Of a stretch of 64,000 nucleotides of DNA, positions 18,122-46,370 are shown piece after piece. A program made the translations under genes and the position numbers. Location: positions 6,696,001-6,760,000 of the forward strand of contig CAVNZM010000016.1 of the NCBI GenBank assembly GCA_963693365.1. Reading direction: 5' to 3'. Positions within the stretch are counted from its first letter, which is position 1, and each line of letters opens with the position of its first letter. The notes beneath the pieces are model-generated. The model saw only the letters and a list, made by a program, of their open reading frames with translations, was not told the DNA's origin and searched no databases. This DNA comes from Amoebidium appalachense (lineage: Eukaryota > Ichthyosporea).

Positions 18122-19025
18122 CGTGGAGGGAGATGGGGGAGGGGGTGGGTCTGTAAGTTGATGCACCATATTGGGCTGCAGAGGAATCAGAGACTCTTTG
18201 TATTCTCCACACACACACACACACACCCTCCCCCCCCCCCCCCCCCCCCCCCCACCACCACCACACACACATGAACACCACCACCACCCTCCCATTCAAT
18301 CCCTCCCCCCTCCCCATTTTTCTTCTTCTCGGGGGTTCCTTTAGCAATTTACAAAATGGAGGAAGAAGAAAACAAAACATGTCAATGGGCACAACCGACA
18401 TATATTTGGCAAAGAATCAAATGGGCAAGGCCCGTGCATTTTTCTTTGAGAGGGGGAGCGGGGGGAGGGGGGAGGGGGAGGGCTGGTTGGGTTGAAAGAG
18501 GGCAAAGAGGAGGTTGGGTAAGGAAGAAACGAGAGGTGTGGATTTTGGGCGCATTATGACTGTGTGTGTGTGTGTGTGGAGGGGGGGGGGGGGGGGGGGG
18601 GGGGTTCGCGCGCGCGCGTGTGTGTTGTGTGTGTGCGTGTGTGTGCACGCGGGCGCGGGCAAATGTGTATACATAAACACAAGTAAGACAAAAGAGATAA
18701 GCACACCAAAAGGGAAAGAAAAAGAAACACAGAGAAGTCCAAAAGAGATAAGCACACCAAAAGGGAAAGAAAAAGAAACACAGAGAAGCCCACAACAACC
18801 CTCGACTATTCCCTTCACCGTTCCAACATAAAAAAAAAAGAGGAAGAAAGAAAGCAAGAAAAGGAAAGGAAAACCAACCTTACTTCAACACGGATTCTTC
18901 TTAGAATCTGTGCCGCATTAGAAAATTACAACAAAGCATCGTTCAAAACGAATGTATTTTTGGATTTATGCAGTAATCGAAAAGAAAGGTGGATAAGGGA
19001 GAGAAGGGAGGGGAGAACGGGAAAA

Positions 19026-19063
<38 letters not shown>

Positions 19064-21838
19064 TGCTGATACTAGTTTTTAACACCTACCCGTGTGTGAC
19101 TTGCAGGTATGTTGGCTCCGATTTTGTTCTAGCCACCTCCATTTCATCCACCACCATTAACCCTCTCTGGGACACACTCTTCTTTAAGGCTGAAAACGTC
19201 GCTGATCTCTTTCCCTTGGGGCTAGGTGTTGCTTGATCGACAGAGAGTTGGTGTGCGTGTCTCTGTCGAATGGATGGGGGGGAGGGGGGATGGGGGGGGG
19301 GAGAGGGGGAGGGGGGATTTGGGGGGGGGGGGGGGGGGGGGGGGAGGGTGGAGGGGTTAGAATGTGTTATGGAATACGTAGTACACATTCAGAACGGACA
19401 ACACAACGCAGAGTGCAAACCACACCAAGAACTATGCATTATAAGGGAGAGTCCATATGTACCAGAGGCGGCCCCCAAGTTATCCACAGTACCCGAGTTT
19501 GAATCCATTCACTTTGGGGGGAGGAAAGTGGGGGGGAAGGGGAGGGGATGGGGACAGGAGCAGCGGGGGGGGAGGGGGGGGGGGGGGGGGGGGTTTGAAT
19601 GCGTCAAAAAGTACGAAGTACACAAGAACAAACGGATAACACGATGCAGAATGCAAGCCATACATAAAGAGTATGCATAATAAGCAGAGCCCATCCTCAG
19701 GGGGGGCCCACGTCATCCACAGTACCCGAGTTTCGACCTATTCCCCTCGTTAACGAAACCCAACTCAGATACTGTTTCACTTGAACATGAGTAGGTCACC
19801 CGTCTTGATCAGAGACGAGCAGGGTTGCTTATGCAGGCAAGGGCAGTGGGAAAGGCCGGGGGTTAAAGTTGCAGCAGTAAGCAGAAGCAAGAAAAATATA
19901 TGGGGGGGGCGGGGGAAAGGGTGAAGAGGGGGAAGAAGGGGAGGTTGGGGTGAGGGGGTTTAGATTCCGGAACACGGTGCGAAGTACAACTACACGATGA
20001 GAAACACTGTTCAAAGGCAAACACTCAAGTGTGCAATATCGGCAGCGTGTGCTGCATGCAACATAAGCAGAACCCATCCTCGGGGGAGGGGGGGGGGGGG
20101 GGGGGGGAGGGAGGAGGTATATGCAATAGAGGGTCGGAATTCTGGAAGTGGAGACATAAGAAGACAAAACATAAAACGTCAAAAAAATACAAAAAAGCAG
20201 AAACTAAAAAGAGTGGACCAGAGCCCATCGTTAGGGAGGTTCCCATGTCTCGATGAAAGAATGGGCTTCGTCTCTTAGAAGTCTCGCACATGGTTGCCAA
20301 CCCATCCTTTGTTTCCACAGTAGTTATGCAAGTCAACCCAGAAAACGTGCAGGGTCATTCAAGGAGCAGATCTAAAAACACAAAACACGGAAACACAAGC
20401 AAGCAGACAATAAACAAAGAAAACACAAGCAGTCAAGTAGACCAGAAGTTGTGGGCTTCTACATACCGGGGAAGAGGGGGAGAGTGGGGGGAGGGGGGAG
20501 GGGGGGGATGCGAAGAGATAAGGTAGGGTTGAGGTGGGTGTGTGAGTTCTCTCTCTCTCTCTTCCCCCTCTCCCCCCACCCCCCCTCCCCTTCTTTATCC
20601 CTTCTCTTCCAACGATTTCATACAAACCTGTAACACTTACTTTTGCCACAGGCCTTTCCGGTAGAGACTGGCCCCTTCTGATTGGTTGCCCATTAAGGCT
20701 GCTGCTGGAAATTGAGGGGGATCCATGGGGGGCATGGGGGTGTTTTTCGGTGGGTCCAATGATGGAATCTCGCGTTGCGATGGTAATGATCAGACCGTAG
20801 AAATAGAGAATGTTGATGAGGTCCCGCTGCAGCAGAAGGGGTCTTTTAGGTTCAGTGTGTGCGTGTGTAAATGTTTGTGTGCGTGAGGATGTGCAAGTAA
20901 GGTTGTGTGCATAAACGAGTATACACTTTTTGCAAGCACAGGTCAAGGAGGGGGAGTGATGGGGGAATGCGAAGATTGATTGTGTGGGGGGAGGGGGGGA
21001 AGAAGAGGGGGGATTGTGTGCTTTCGAGGGTTGGCATTACAGAAGGGCGAAATCAGAAGACAAAACACAAAACGGGAAGCTGAGGGGGGTGGGGGTATTG
21101 CATGAGAATGTGTAGCTAATATTAGGTGAGGGGCAAAGAACGGAGGGAGGGCGGGCAAGAGAGGGGGGGGATGGGGGCCATAGATGAGAAGATTGGGCAA
21201 GAGAAAACAGTAGCATATACCAGACAGCAACTGATTTTGGTTGTCTGTGACTGTTGTGTCCGGGCTGAAGAAAAACATCGAAACCATGGTTTGGAGAGCA
21301 GGATAACACTCTCTCTAGGCAACAGGAAACGGTATACATAGTGCGAGAAAACCGAGAAAGGAAGGAGCAGGACGAATGTCCAACCACATGGCGTTTAGCA
21401 CTTAACAGAAATCATCTTCCGGATTCCCCGTCAACCACACTCCCCCCCGCACGGAAGATTCTTCGGAAAAGTGACGAGACTAAAACCACATCTACGGGCG
21501 CATTTCCACGTGGGGAAAGCATGTTGGGACACATGTTACGGCAAAAATGCAAATTATCTCTGAGCCTTGACAAAATGGAACTTGCAGACCATTCATGTGT
21601 GCAACCGTGCGTTCGCTGAAAGTTACAACAGCAACAACGTTAAAACCAACTTGCACGGGTGCTTAGTACACGCGGACATGACAGCACCTATGAGCACTTG
21701 CACACGTACACACACGCGCGTGCACACGAACACACGTGCGTGCACACACACGCACACGCACGCACGCACGCACGCACGCACGCATGCTCACACACACGCA
21801 CACACGCACGCACGGACAAACACACACACACACACAAA

Positions 21839-21885
<47 letters not shown>

Positions 21886-21912
21886 ACACACACGTACACG
21901 CACACACGCACA

Positions 21913-21979
<67 letters not shown>

Positions 21980-22147
21980 AAAGAGGGATGCCATGAACCG
22001 CGATATGCTTACGCAACCGTAAAACACAATATTTTATCAACCTGCACCTACCGGTTTTAGCTTCTGAAAGGCTTTCCATCCACGCACGCCAGCAAAGGCA
22101 ACGGCCATAACCATGCCCAGAAAACCAGCAACCACCACCAGCCTCAT
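17800..22147 (-). CDS. Unrecognised two-pass membrane protein
   Basis: Four exons on the minus strand, in transcript order 22147-22052, 20826-20641, 19262-19090, 18028-17800; junction phases 0, 0 and 2 are consistent and the total is 227 aa plus stop. Residues 2-20 form a strongly hydrophobic N-terminal segment (signal anchor or TM1) followed by a basic WKAFQKLK stretch. Residues 35-49 ([15 protein letters not shown]) look like a second membrane segment. The remaining 170 residues are polar, serine-rich and basic, with likely basophilic kinase sites (RRGQSLP, KRSATFS, KRETLSS). I do not recognise the family. Donors GTAGGT, GTAAGT and GTAGGT are strong. The last exon follows (CA)n directly. 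Intron 2 holds three poly(C)-tailed repeats in sense orientation. Missing or extra exons are possible because no homology supports the chain. Confidence 0.5.
18031..18108. repeat. (TG)n at a 3' splice site
   Basis: On the minus (sense) strand this is (CA)39 leading straight into CAG and the last exon of the membrane-protein gene. Confidence 0.95.
18690..18791. repeat. 51-bp tandem duplication, A-rich
   Basis: Two copies of a unit beginning AAAAGAGATAAGCACACCAA, in intron 3 of the minus-strand membrane gene. Confidence 0.9.
19357..19516 (-). repeat. Poly(C)-tailed repeat
   Basis: Minus-orientation copy with the AACACATTCTAACCC end against poly(G) on the plus strand. Intron 2 of the minus-strand membrane gene, sense. 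Confidence 0.8.
19593..19858 (-). repeat. Poly(C)-tailed repeat, long copy
   Basis: 266 bp, reverse counterpart of 11979-12242. Intron 2 of the minus-strand membrane gene, sense. Confidence 0.92.
19959..20081 (-). repeat. Poly(C)-tailed repeat, 3' part
   Basis: Resembles the full-length subfamily (GAAACACTGTTCAAAGGCAA). Poly(G) tracts flank it on the plus strand. Intron 2 of the minus-strand membrane gene, sense. Confidence 0.75.
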
Positions 22148-24118
22148 GGCTGCAAGGTGAAGATGTTGCACTGCGAAGTAAGTCAGCAATAACTATCTGT
22201 TTCCCAAAGTGTTTGAGCTGCGAGAATTATCCAATGCTTTGTGTGGTGGGCACAGAAAAAGTTCTCATCTAGTCCGTGTATGCAATGAACTGACACTTTG
22301 TATTCTCGGGCTAGTCCGTGTATGCAATGAACTGACACTTTGTATTCTCGGGATTGCTTAGTGCTCCAGATGTGTAGAAGCCAGTGTTAGCGGGCACACG
22401 TGTACTGTATCATGCTAAAGTATAAAAATTGAAACGGGCTCTTTTTATTTTGTTTTTATGGGGTTTTTTCTTGGTCTTTTTCTCCCTTGCGCTGTTCAAA
22501 GTTTCACCGTGTTGGCTTTTGTGTAAAAGCTTTGCCACTGAATCAAAACCGTATCCAGTGAGGTGCGCACCGCACCGTTCCCATCGCTCTCAAAGCTTGC
22601 CATTAACGCCAAGATACACACTCTCTTTTTTATATCCTTACACTCTTTTTTTCCCCCTTGCGTTGTTCAAAGTTTCACCGTAATGGTGTCTTCACTTATT
22701 ATATGTAAGGGCAACTTCAGGTTGACTGGACAAGTACTGAAAGCTACTTACGCAAGTGCACTTTTACGCGGTTTGAACCGCGAGGTCCGCGATCCGCGAC
22801 CGATGTTTATTTTTTTCGAGTGCCAAGCGAGCATCTAATTGGCGCGAATTTATCCCAAATAGACCAATCATATTCTGATTATTTCAAATATAGCTTGTTT
22901 TGGCTATTGCTAAAGGAAGACGAGTGGCTGTGCTTTTGTGGGATATATTTACCCTCTACTGTCAGCGCGATCGGCCGGCACAGGACTTCAGGAGTGCACG
23001 GCGCCATTTGTGCCGTTCTTGCACACCTAATCCACAGCCAAGTAAATAGTATACATAGCTAGGAAACCTTATATTATATTCTTTGCAGTATTAGGCTTTT
23101 GGCCGAATACTACAGCGGTACGCATACAATTACGTACACAGTCTACAGGCAACAGGTCGACGAGAACGGTCTCGGTTCAAATTGCTCAGAAGTTCGGTGA
23201 ATGAGTCATAATTTTACCACACGCCCCCTTCATTAGCACTAGAAATTGGAATTGAAAACAATGCATCTTTACGTTTCATATACTTCTCCATAGAGACCCT
23301 TTAGCAAGAAGCATAAATGCAAAATTGTACAGCTATAGTAATAAATGACTGCTTTAGTTCAAGAAAACTTGACAGCTTGAAGAGACTCAAAGAACAACGT
23401 TTACCTCATCTCTGAAATTCGCAAAGTGTTCAGGAGATTAGCTTTTGTTTTGAAGATGGAATGCAGTGTTCGATTTATAGAGAATGCACCAGGCTCCTAG
23501 CCTTTGCCTATTGGTTTATAATTCATCAATACAGAAGGGGTGCAAACAGGGGTAAACACTGCCAGTGACTGCCTGCCGAACAAAGAGATATAAAGATGCA
23601 AAAACAAACCAAAAAGCAATTAAAAAGTACCAAATATAGTATATTAAACTATTTTAAATGCCAAAATAATTCACATAGCACTTATTTGTGGTCTTTTTAA
23701 GACGGATCCAAAATGCTCGTCATCAGAGGGCCGAATCTGATTGGATGGATAGCATTTTGAGCACTTTGATAACAGTTTCAAAGCCGCATGCTCTTGAACG
23801 AATGACCGGCAGTTGGTGTTTCATCGAGAGAGTTACCGTTATGTTTCCGTTTTCCCTCTGTGTAGTAACGTTTTCTCCCTTATTGTGAAAGGTATACTAT
23901 AGAGGCTAATACAAGAGAGTAGCTTCTCGGTCGCTCGCGTAGCGATCTTGCAACACACACAACAGAGCACTCGTTTCGAATCCTCGCTTCAAAACCTTCT
24001 AAACCAATTTTTACCACTAGCTTGACAGGCTACCACTTAGAAATAAAACGATACAAAATACACGCAGGGCTGCGCTTTCATCCTAGCCACCATCGCAGCC
24101 AAACATACAGTTGTAAGG
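22148..24118. promoter_or_regulatory. Shared divergent promoter region
   Basis: About 2 kb between the start codons of the minus-strand membrane gene and the plus-strand Runt gene. It is notable for having almost no microsatellite or homopolymer. It contains a 42-bp tandem duplication (22269-22352), two diverged copies of CCTTGCGCTGTTCAAAGTTT (22483-22510, 22653-22680) and a CCAATCA box near 22864. No coding exon was seen. A bidirectional promoter is inferred from the arrangement only. Confidence 0.45.
22269..22352. repeat. 42-bp tandem duplication
   Basis: Two identical copies of a 42-bp unit beginning CTAGTCCGTGTATGCAATGA, head to tail, 120 bp upstream of the minus-strand gene's start codon. 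Confidence 0.95.
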
Positions 24119-38941
<14,823 letters not shown>

Positions 38942-39013
38942 TATCGTGTTTGGACTGCACACTTGAGCAACCTTCAGAGAGAGACACATACACATACAGA
39001 GAGAGAGAGAGAG

Positions 39014-39068
<55 letters not shown>

Positions 39069-39829
39069 TGAGTGCACAGAGTGCGCTTGCAAGCTTGTGT
39101 ATATGAAGGGGCTTAGAGAGCGGCAGGGAAAGGGTGGGGGGGTTGGGGGGGGGGGGGGGGATATTTGTGTACTCCCCCCCCCCCCCCCCCCCCTTTTTTT
39201 TTTTCCTTTTTGGCTGACGTGGGATATTTTTATAGTTGGTCACTGTGAGTGTGCTTACCACATTTTGTGCCCTCTGTCGCTTTTATTATTAATTGTTAAA
39301 TTGCACACAACCGATATCAGCCATTGATTAATCAATGGATTCTATATTGTAGCCTTCAAACCCAATTAACACGCACATGTAGGAAGCGGTGACGATTGAT
39401 GGGGATTTGCGAAACTTTGTTTTGTTATTTAAGTCGAATGATATTCTATATCTATTCTTTCCCCTCCACGTGTAGATGGCGACCAGGCTAAATCACCGAG
39501 TCGTAATTTTTTCCGAGCATTTTTTTTTTTTTTTTTTTTTTTAGGATAACTTGAAGGACGGGTGTGCGGCCAAAAACATAAATTGCCGTACAAGTGCGTT
39601 TTTTTGCTTTCCTTTTTTTTTGCCCTTGCACGTGCACCTTGCATGTGCAAAATGTCGAAAGACCACACATAGACTTGTTGCGTTAAAAAAATTCTTGTTA
39701 AGTTGGTGTTGCCATATTTGTTAAAAAATTCCAACCAATAAGAGCTTCGGGACTGCACCTGGTGTGCAGACCAAATATACAACCGAAGCAGTGCTTCGTG
39801 TGCGCTTTCTTTTATTCGGGACACCTCCC

Positions 39830-39872
<43 letters not shown>

Positions 39873-40251
39873 TTCAAAGAAAAAGAGGGGGAGAGAAAGG
39901 AGAGGGGGGGGGGGGGCACTAGAGGAGGGGGAGGAGAGGGGGGGGGGGGGGGGGGGGGGAGTCCGACAGGCACAGACAGGCACACACACGCATGTCACCC
40001 GTGTAAGAGTCACAGAAAGATGATATAAGGGAATGCAAGTTATTAAAAGTAGATGTTTTATGTGATCTGTTTTTTCAGTGGCACAAATACACATGCACAT
40101 AGACACACGCATAATAAAAGGCGTGGGGAATGATCGAGCACTTTTTATTGCCATATCAAGACACACTAGAGTCACACACATGTGCTGCACACCGTACCAC
40201 ACTTGAGAAACTTAAAAGAAAAACAAAGAAATGTTAATGTGCAAACCCAAG

Positions 40252-40289
<38 letters not shown>

Positions 40290-41677
40290 CCACCAACCCC
40301 ACCACTCCTCCCTCCCCGATTGGGATAACTGGGCCAGCCAGCAAAGGCTTGGATATTTTTGGGCCGAATTTGGGTCGGGCCGCCTTAGGGTCCATCTCAC
40401 TGACCCGACCCGATTTTCTGAGGCGCCAAGATTCAAGTGACCGTCGGTCCAACTCTCGCACAACTCGCGGAAGTTTGAAAGCAAAGTTTGTGTTTTGAAG
40501 AGCCATGTTTTGAGGGAACAATTCAACTTCGGAAGTTAGCATAGATGAGTAGCTGCCTTGGCCTATAGCGTGGAACTATTGGGTATTTTACATGTTATTG
40601 AGAGAAAACAAAGTGGCGACACTTTGCTAAGGCGCATTCACACTTTAGACAGGGTGTGTGTTATGTTTGTGTGTGGATCACGTTGTTGAATTGTCGTGGT
40701 TGAGAAAAAGATTTTCCGGAGGTCTTCAAGTATATAAGATTGGGAGCAAGGACATCATAGCGGCGTGGTTAACGAAACAGGAAACAGGGCCAAAGGGCTG
40801 CGGCAAGGAGAATGAGGCAAGTCTTTTTGTGTGGGTGGGCGTGAGCTATAGGTAGTGATGGTGGGTGGTGGTGGTGGCGGCGTGGTGGTGGTGGTGGGGG
40901 AAGGGGGGGGGGGGGAGAGGGAGGAGGTTTGGAGAAGGGGGGGCGAACGCAAGGTGGGAGGGGGAGGGGGAAAAGGGCACAGGGTGGGGGGGAAGAGGGA
41001 GAGGGAGGACGGGATTTGACCGGTTCATCTGTTTTTGAGAAGGACGGGTGGCAGGTGTTTTGCACCTGTATGTTCAAGGCTTTGGGGACCCTGCTGTAAG
41101 CGTGGTTTGGGTAAAGGAGGTGGCGGGAGACTGAGGAGCAAGAGGAGAGGAGGGGGGCGGGGGCCGGGGGGAAGGGGGTATGCGTGGGGGGGGGGGGGGG
41201 GGGAGGGAGGGGGGTGCTGCCGCCGGTTCAAGGTGGGATTTTAGATTCAGAAAATTCCTCCGCTCAAGAAGAGGAGGTGTGCAGACTGGGGTGCTAGCGT
41301 GAAGACAGCTTTCATGTACTATCGTTTCGCTGTTTGTTGTGATGTAGCAGTGATGTTTGTGGACCATTTTTGGAGGGGGAAGGGGGGGGGGGGGAGGGGG
41401 GGGGGGGGGGGGGGGGGGGGCTTTCTTTAGAATAGTGCAGTGGGTGCCAAAGACGAGGGATTGATGTAGATGGTTGTTGGTGGTGGCAGAAGGGGGGGGG
41501 GGGGGGGGGGGGGGGGGTGGGAAGGGAAAAGGGACTGTGCGCGCGTATGTTGTTTCTTCTTTGTCGCTGTTTGGGGGTGGTGGTGGTGACGTGTGTGTGG
41601 TGGTGGTGGTGTGTGTGGATGTGTATGTGTGTGTGGAAGGGGGGGGAGGGGGGGGGGGGGGTGGGGAAGGCCGCTGT
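38942..41677. other. Spacer between Runt and NELF-E genes
   Basis: The likely Runt-gene 3' UTR comes first, then G/C tracts (39033-39067, 39130-39193, 39829-39965, 40255-40290). AATAAA occurs near 40114. 39300-39780 and 40440-40850 are ordinary-complexity DNA. A plus-strand open frame at 40658-40855 has no convincing donor and is not called. 40860-41670 is G-rich low-complexity DNA. Confidence 0.55.
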
Positions 41678-42135
41678 ATGAGTTGGGCAAAGAAGGAGCG
41701 AGCATGGGATTTTGTTAAGAGCGAGCATGGGACTTTTTTGAGAGCACCTTTGAACATTCACAAGCATGCAAAGCACCAGTGCCTGCCTGACCGAGATTTC
41801 AAGCACAGCAGGAAGAAGGAGAAGGAGGACATAACGGAGGAGGAGAAGGTTTTGCGCAACAAATACAAGAAGCTGTCAAAGCTCAAGGTGTGTGCTTGTC
41901 TCATGTTTCCTTTGTTTTTTTCGATGCATTTTTCAAAGCCGAAAGTGTGCGCTTGTATGCTTGTATGCTTGCATGCTGTTTCCTTGGTTGCTTCGATGCA
42001 TTCTTTGTGAGTGTTTGGGTGCGGAAGGATTTGAGGGAGAGCGAGATGGAAACAGGATGGAGCGTTTGTGAGAGACCCCCCCCCCCCCCCCCCCCCTTCC
42101 CTCCCTCCCCCTCCCCTGCCGCCTTCTTTTTTTTT

Positions 42136-42168
<33 letters not shown>

Positions 42169-43324
42169 GTCCGTGCTGTGACCACTCTTTCATACTATTT
42201 TTGATATGTATTTTTTTTTTGTGTGTGTGTGTCCTGGCCATGCGTATGGTTTTTGTTGCTCACATTTGTCTTTGTGCTCACATTTATTTTTTCACGCCCA
42301 ACTCCACGTTTCTTTTTATGCTCACACTGTGGTTGGGGGGTAGGATCTAGCAGAGGCAGCCAAACGGGAGGATGGAAGCAGAAAGAGGCCGGCGGAAGAT
42401 GACGACCACGTGGAAGCAGCAAAGAAACTGCTGGAAGCAGAGGTGGGGTGAGGGAGGGGGGAGGGGAGGGGGTGGGGGGAGAAAGAATGGTGGTGGTGGT
42501 GGTGGTGGTGGTGGGAGGGTGTGTTTTTTTTTTTGGGGGGGGGGGGGGGGGGGAGGATAGAGAAATGGGGGGAATAGGGAGAGGGAGAGAGAGGGTGTTG
42601 GGAATGAAGGGAGGGGGGGAGGCAGGTGGGCTGGGGATGGGTGGGGGGGGGTGAGGTAGTGGGAGGAAGGTTTCTATGGGAAACTGGCACAGAGGATAGA
42701 CAGTTGTGGACGGTTGCACACATGTCACATGTGTACACACATGTGCACACATGCATTCACATGTGCACACATGCATTCACATGTGCACACATGCATTCAC
42801 GTGTGCACACATGCATTCACATGTGCACACATGCATTCACATGTGCACACATGCATTCACATGTGCACACATGCATTCACATGTGCCCCACGTGCAAATG
42901 CACACACACACACGGGCGCAAACACACACGCAAAACACTAGTGCCGGTTTTTCATGCCCTCTACATCTGAATGGGAAACGATAAGTGATAGTGTACAGAG
43001 TCTTCGTGTATGGGAGCACGTGGATGGCTTAAATGGCATCTGGATGAGAAGAAGATGTGTGTGTGTGTGGTCTGGGAAGGTGATGGTTACCCTGGTATGA
43101 TATGGCCTAACGTGAAAGACATTATTGTAAGTCCAATGTGGGGAGCAGGCTAGATGCGTTGTCTGTGTCATGGCTTGAAGGGGGTGGGACTTGTGGAGTT
43201 TTTTTTTTTCCCTCTTTTTTTTTTTTTGGGTGGGGGGGGGGGGGGGGGGGGGGGTTGATAATACCTTCCTCACACACGCGTACCTGTACACACATGCGCG
43301 CGTGCACACGCACGCGCGCGCGTG

Positions 43325-43369
<45 letters not shown>

Positions 43370-43488
43370 CCCGACCCACAGCGCAAGAAAGCGTCTGTTG
43401 TGGGATCGAAGGAAATGTCGTTCCTGCAGAAGGCAAATGCAAACAAGAAGCCACGAACAATGAGCCAGACGGTATGGACCCTACCAAC

Positions 43489-43522
<34 letters not shown>

Positions 43523-43633
43523 AACACACACACACACACACACACACACAAGCGCGCGCGCACGCACGCACACACACAGTCCACACATGCACGTGCACAC
43601 GAGCACATGCAAGCACACACGCGCACGTGCACA

Positions 43634-43696
<63 letters not shown>

Positions 43697-43898
43697 ACAC
43701 ACACACGCACACACACACACACACAGACACGCACATCCAAGCGAGCGCACGCACACTCAGAGGTACACACACGCAAACACGTACAAAGATGCCCAGATGC
43801 CGGCATGTGCCAGCAGACACATAAACAGGTACAAATGCACACACACACCCGCAACCTGTCTCTACCAATAGCTCTTGATTGGCCTCCGTGTTGGTTTC

Positions 43899-43970
<72 letters not shown>

Positions 43971-44136
43971 ATGTGTGTGCGCGCGTGTGTATAGTGGGGG
44001 ATGCGGCTGAGGGCTGTTCCTACCAATACAAGGAAATCACGGGAATTTTATGTGCTTGGCTGTGGCGCAGGAAATAGAGAAGAAGTTTTGTGGCAGGGAT
44101 TTGGGAGCCTTTGTGTGTGTGTATGTGTGTGCGTGT

Positions 44137-44167
<31 letters not shown>

Positions 44168-45277
44168 GGGGGGGGGGGAGGGAATGGAACGACGGCTGGG
44201 GTCTAGAGAGGGAATGGGTAAGTATTAAAATGAGACTGGGTAGGTGGGCGGGGGTACGCTTTTGGGGGGGGGGGGGGGGGAGGGGGGAGGAGACGGGGAG
44301 GGGGGGAGGGGGGGCGCAGGGAGAGGGGGGAGGGGGAGGAGGAGCACGTACGTTTCCGTGTTTAAGACCTGGGATGCTGCAGGGAGGAAACCCAGGAGAG
44401 GCATCAAATAGAACAGAGGTGGGTGAACATCCCCCCCCCCCCCCCCCCTCCCCCCTTGGTCCTAATATTACAACAAAGGGACTCGCTAGAAAATGAAATG
44501 AGCACACGAGGGTTTGCAGATTAGACGCCCACACAAAAGCAGCCTCTGCCCCCCCCCCCCCCCCCCCCCTTCTTTTTGAGGGGAATAGGTCGAAACTCGG
44601 GTACTGTGGATGACGTGGGCCCCCCCTGAGGATGGGCTCTGCTTATTATGCATACTCTTTATGTATGGCTTGCATTCTGCATCGTGTTATCCGTTTGTTC
44701 TTGTGTACTTCGTACTTTTTGACGCATTCAAAACCCCCCCCTTCTTTTTGAATCGTTTCAAATGTGCACATGTATGGGAATGATGAGCAGTGGAGGAGGG
44801 AAGGAGAGCGAATCCATGGACTCTGGGGAAAGGTTAAGTGTGCCCCGGAGCAGGGGTAGAGGTGCAGAGAGGGGGGAGGGATGTATCTGCTTTTGTTCGA
44901 AGTTCTTATTGCTCTTCCTCGTATCGATTTTGCAGGAGGGCACGGAGGAAAGGACACAGAGCCACTACCAGCCACAGCAACAGTTTGTGCCTGCGGGCTA
45001 TGACGGGGGGTAGGTGCACACACACAGAGAGAGGGGGGGGGAGGGGGGAAGACAGGCAGGCACACCACATACATATCATACCACACACACACACACACAC
45101 ATGCATATCAACAAACACACACACAGACACACACCTTCACACACACGAACACACACGTGTGACGCGCACACATGCTTGCATGGACACACACTCAGCAGAG
45201 CAGGAGAGAGGTATAAGCTTATAAGCTGTGGCCTGCACATAGGGCCCGAAGTAGGGGCGGGGCCAGGCCGGGCCGGT

Positions 45278-45308
<31 letters not shown>

Positions 45309-45327
45309 TCATTGCACTTTATTGGCT

Positions 45328-45358
<31 letters not shown>

Positions 45359-45455
45359 GGGGGGGGACGGCACTCACACATATGGACATTCCTGCACAGA
45401 CACCACCGGCCAAGTCAACAATGGGGTGGACAAGGTGGTATGAGATCTCCCCCTC

Positions 45456-45502
<47 letters not shown>

Positions 45503-46339
45503 GGGCTCTGCTTATTATGCAAACTCTATGTATGGTTGGCACTCTGCACCGTGTTATTCGTTGTTCATGTGTATTTCGTACTTTATTATGCATTCAACCC
45601 CCCCCCCCCTCCCGTCTTGCCCTCAATCCCGTCTTCCGATCTCGTGGGGTTTTGTTTTGGATGGTTCTGCATTGTTTGGAGGGTGCTTTAGGCGAGAGGG
45701 TTTGTCTCAACACAGCTTCTCGTCTTAGTGCTGTATAGTTTTTTTAGGCCACGTTCTGGCTGATTTGTTTGTTTCTGTCTTTCCTTCCATCTTTCCATTT
45801 TTCATTTCCTCTTTCTCATTTCTTTCTGCCTTTCTTTGCTTCGTGAGTCCCCCCCCCCCCCCCCCCCCCCCCTTTTCCTTTTTTTCTTTCTTTCTTTCTT
45901 TCTTTCTTCGTCTTTTTCTTCTTCTTCTTCTTTTTTTTTGTGCTTGACAACCCCCCTCCCCTCCCCCCGGGCTTCCACCCCACGGTTCAACCCATTTGCT
46001 ATACCATTTAACCAAATAAGGCTATTTGCAGGTGGGCGGCAGCCAATCAGTGACGAGGTATACCAGCGCACGTGCTTTGTTGGGGGCCTGAGGCCGCCAG
46101 TCAACGAGGATGTGCTGCATGGCCACTTCCAGGCCATAGGGCCCATCCACGAGATCAGACTCATACCAAATAAGGGGTAGGCACTACTCTTGATTTTAAT
46201 TTTTATGTTCTTTCTTATAATCATTTTGATTTTTAAAATCTGTTGCGACATCCAGTCTTTTCATCCCTGATTCCCCTCTCAACATGCTACTTCTTCATCC
46301 TGAAGACCCCGTGCAACATGCAGCCCCCCCCTCCCCAAC

Positions 46340-46370
<31 letters not shown>

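Noticed and set aside
19106-19235. Plus-strand frame [16 protein letters not shown] resembling a C2-domain strand
   Set aside because: The opposite strand carries an exon here with matching phases to three others, and no plus-strand neighbour exon was found.
21221-21264. A possible extra 44-nt exon in the minus-strand membrane gene with a good acceptor
   Set aside because: Its donor would leave phase 2, incompatible with exon 20641-20826; skipping it keeps the frame.
23930-24000. GTTTCGAATCC resembling a tRNA B box
   Set aside because: No A box at the right distance and no cloverleaf could be drawn. The same goes for GGTTCAAATTG near 23175.
40658-40855. 65-codon plus-strand frame upstream of NELF-E
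   Set aside because: No acceptable GT donor near its end and no similarity to NELF-E. It may be 5' UTR.
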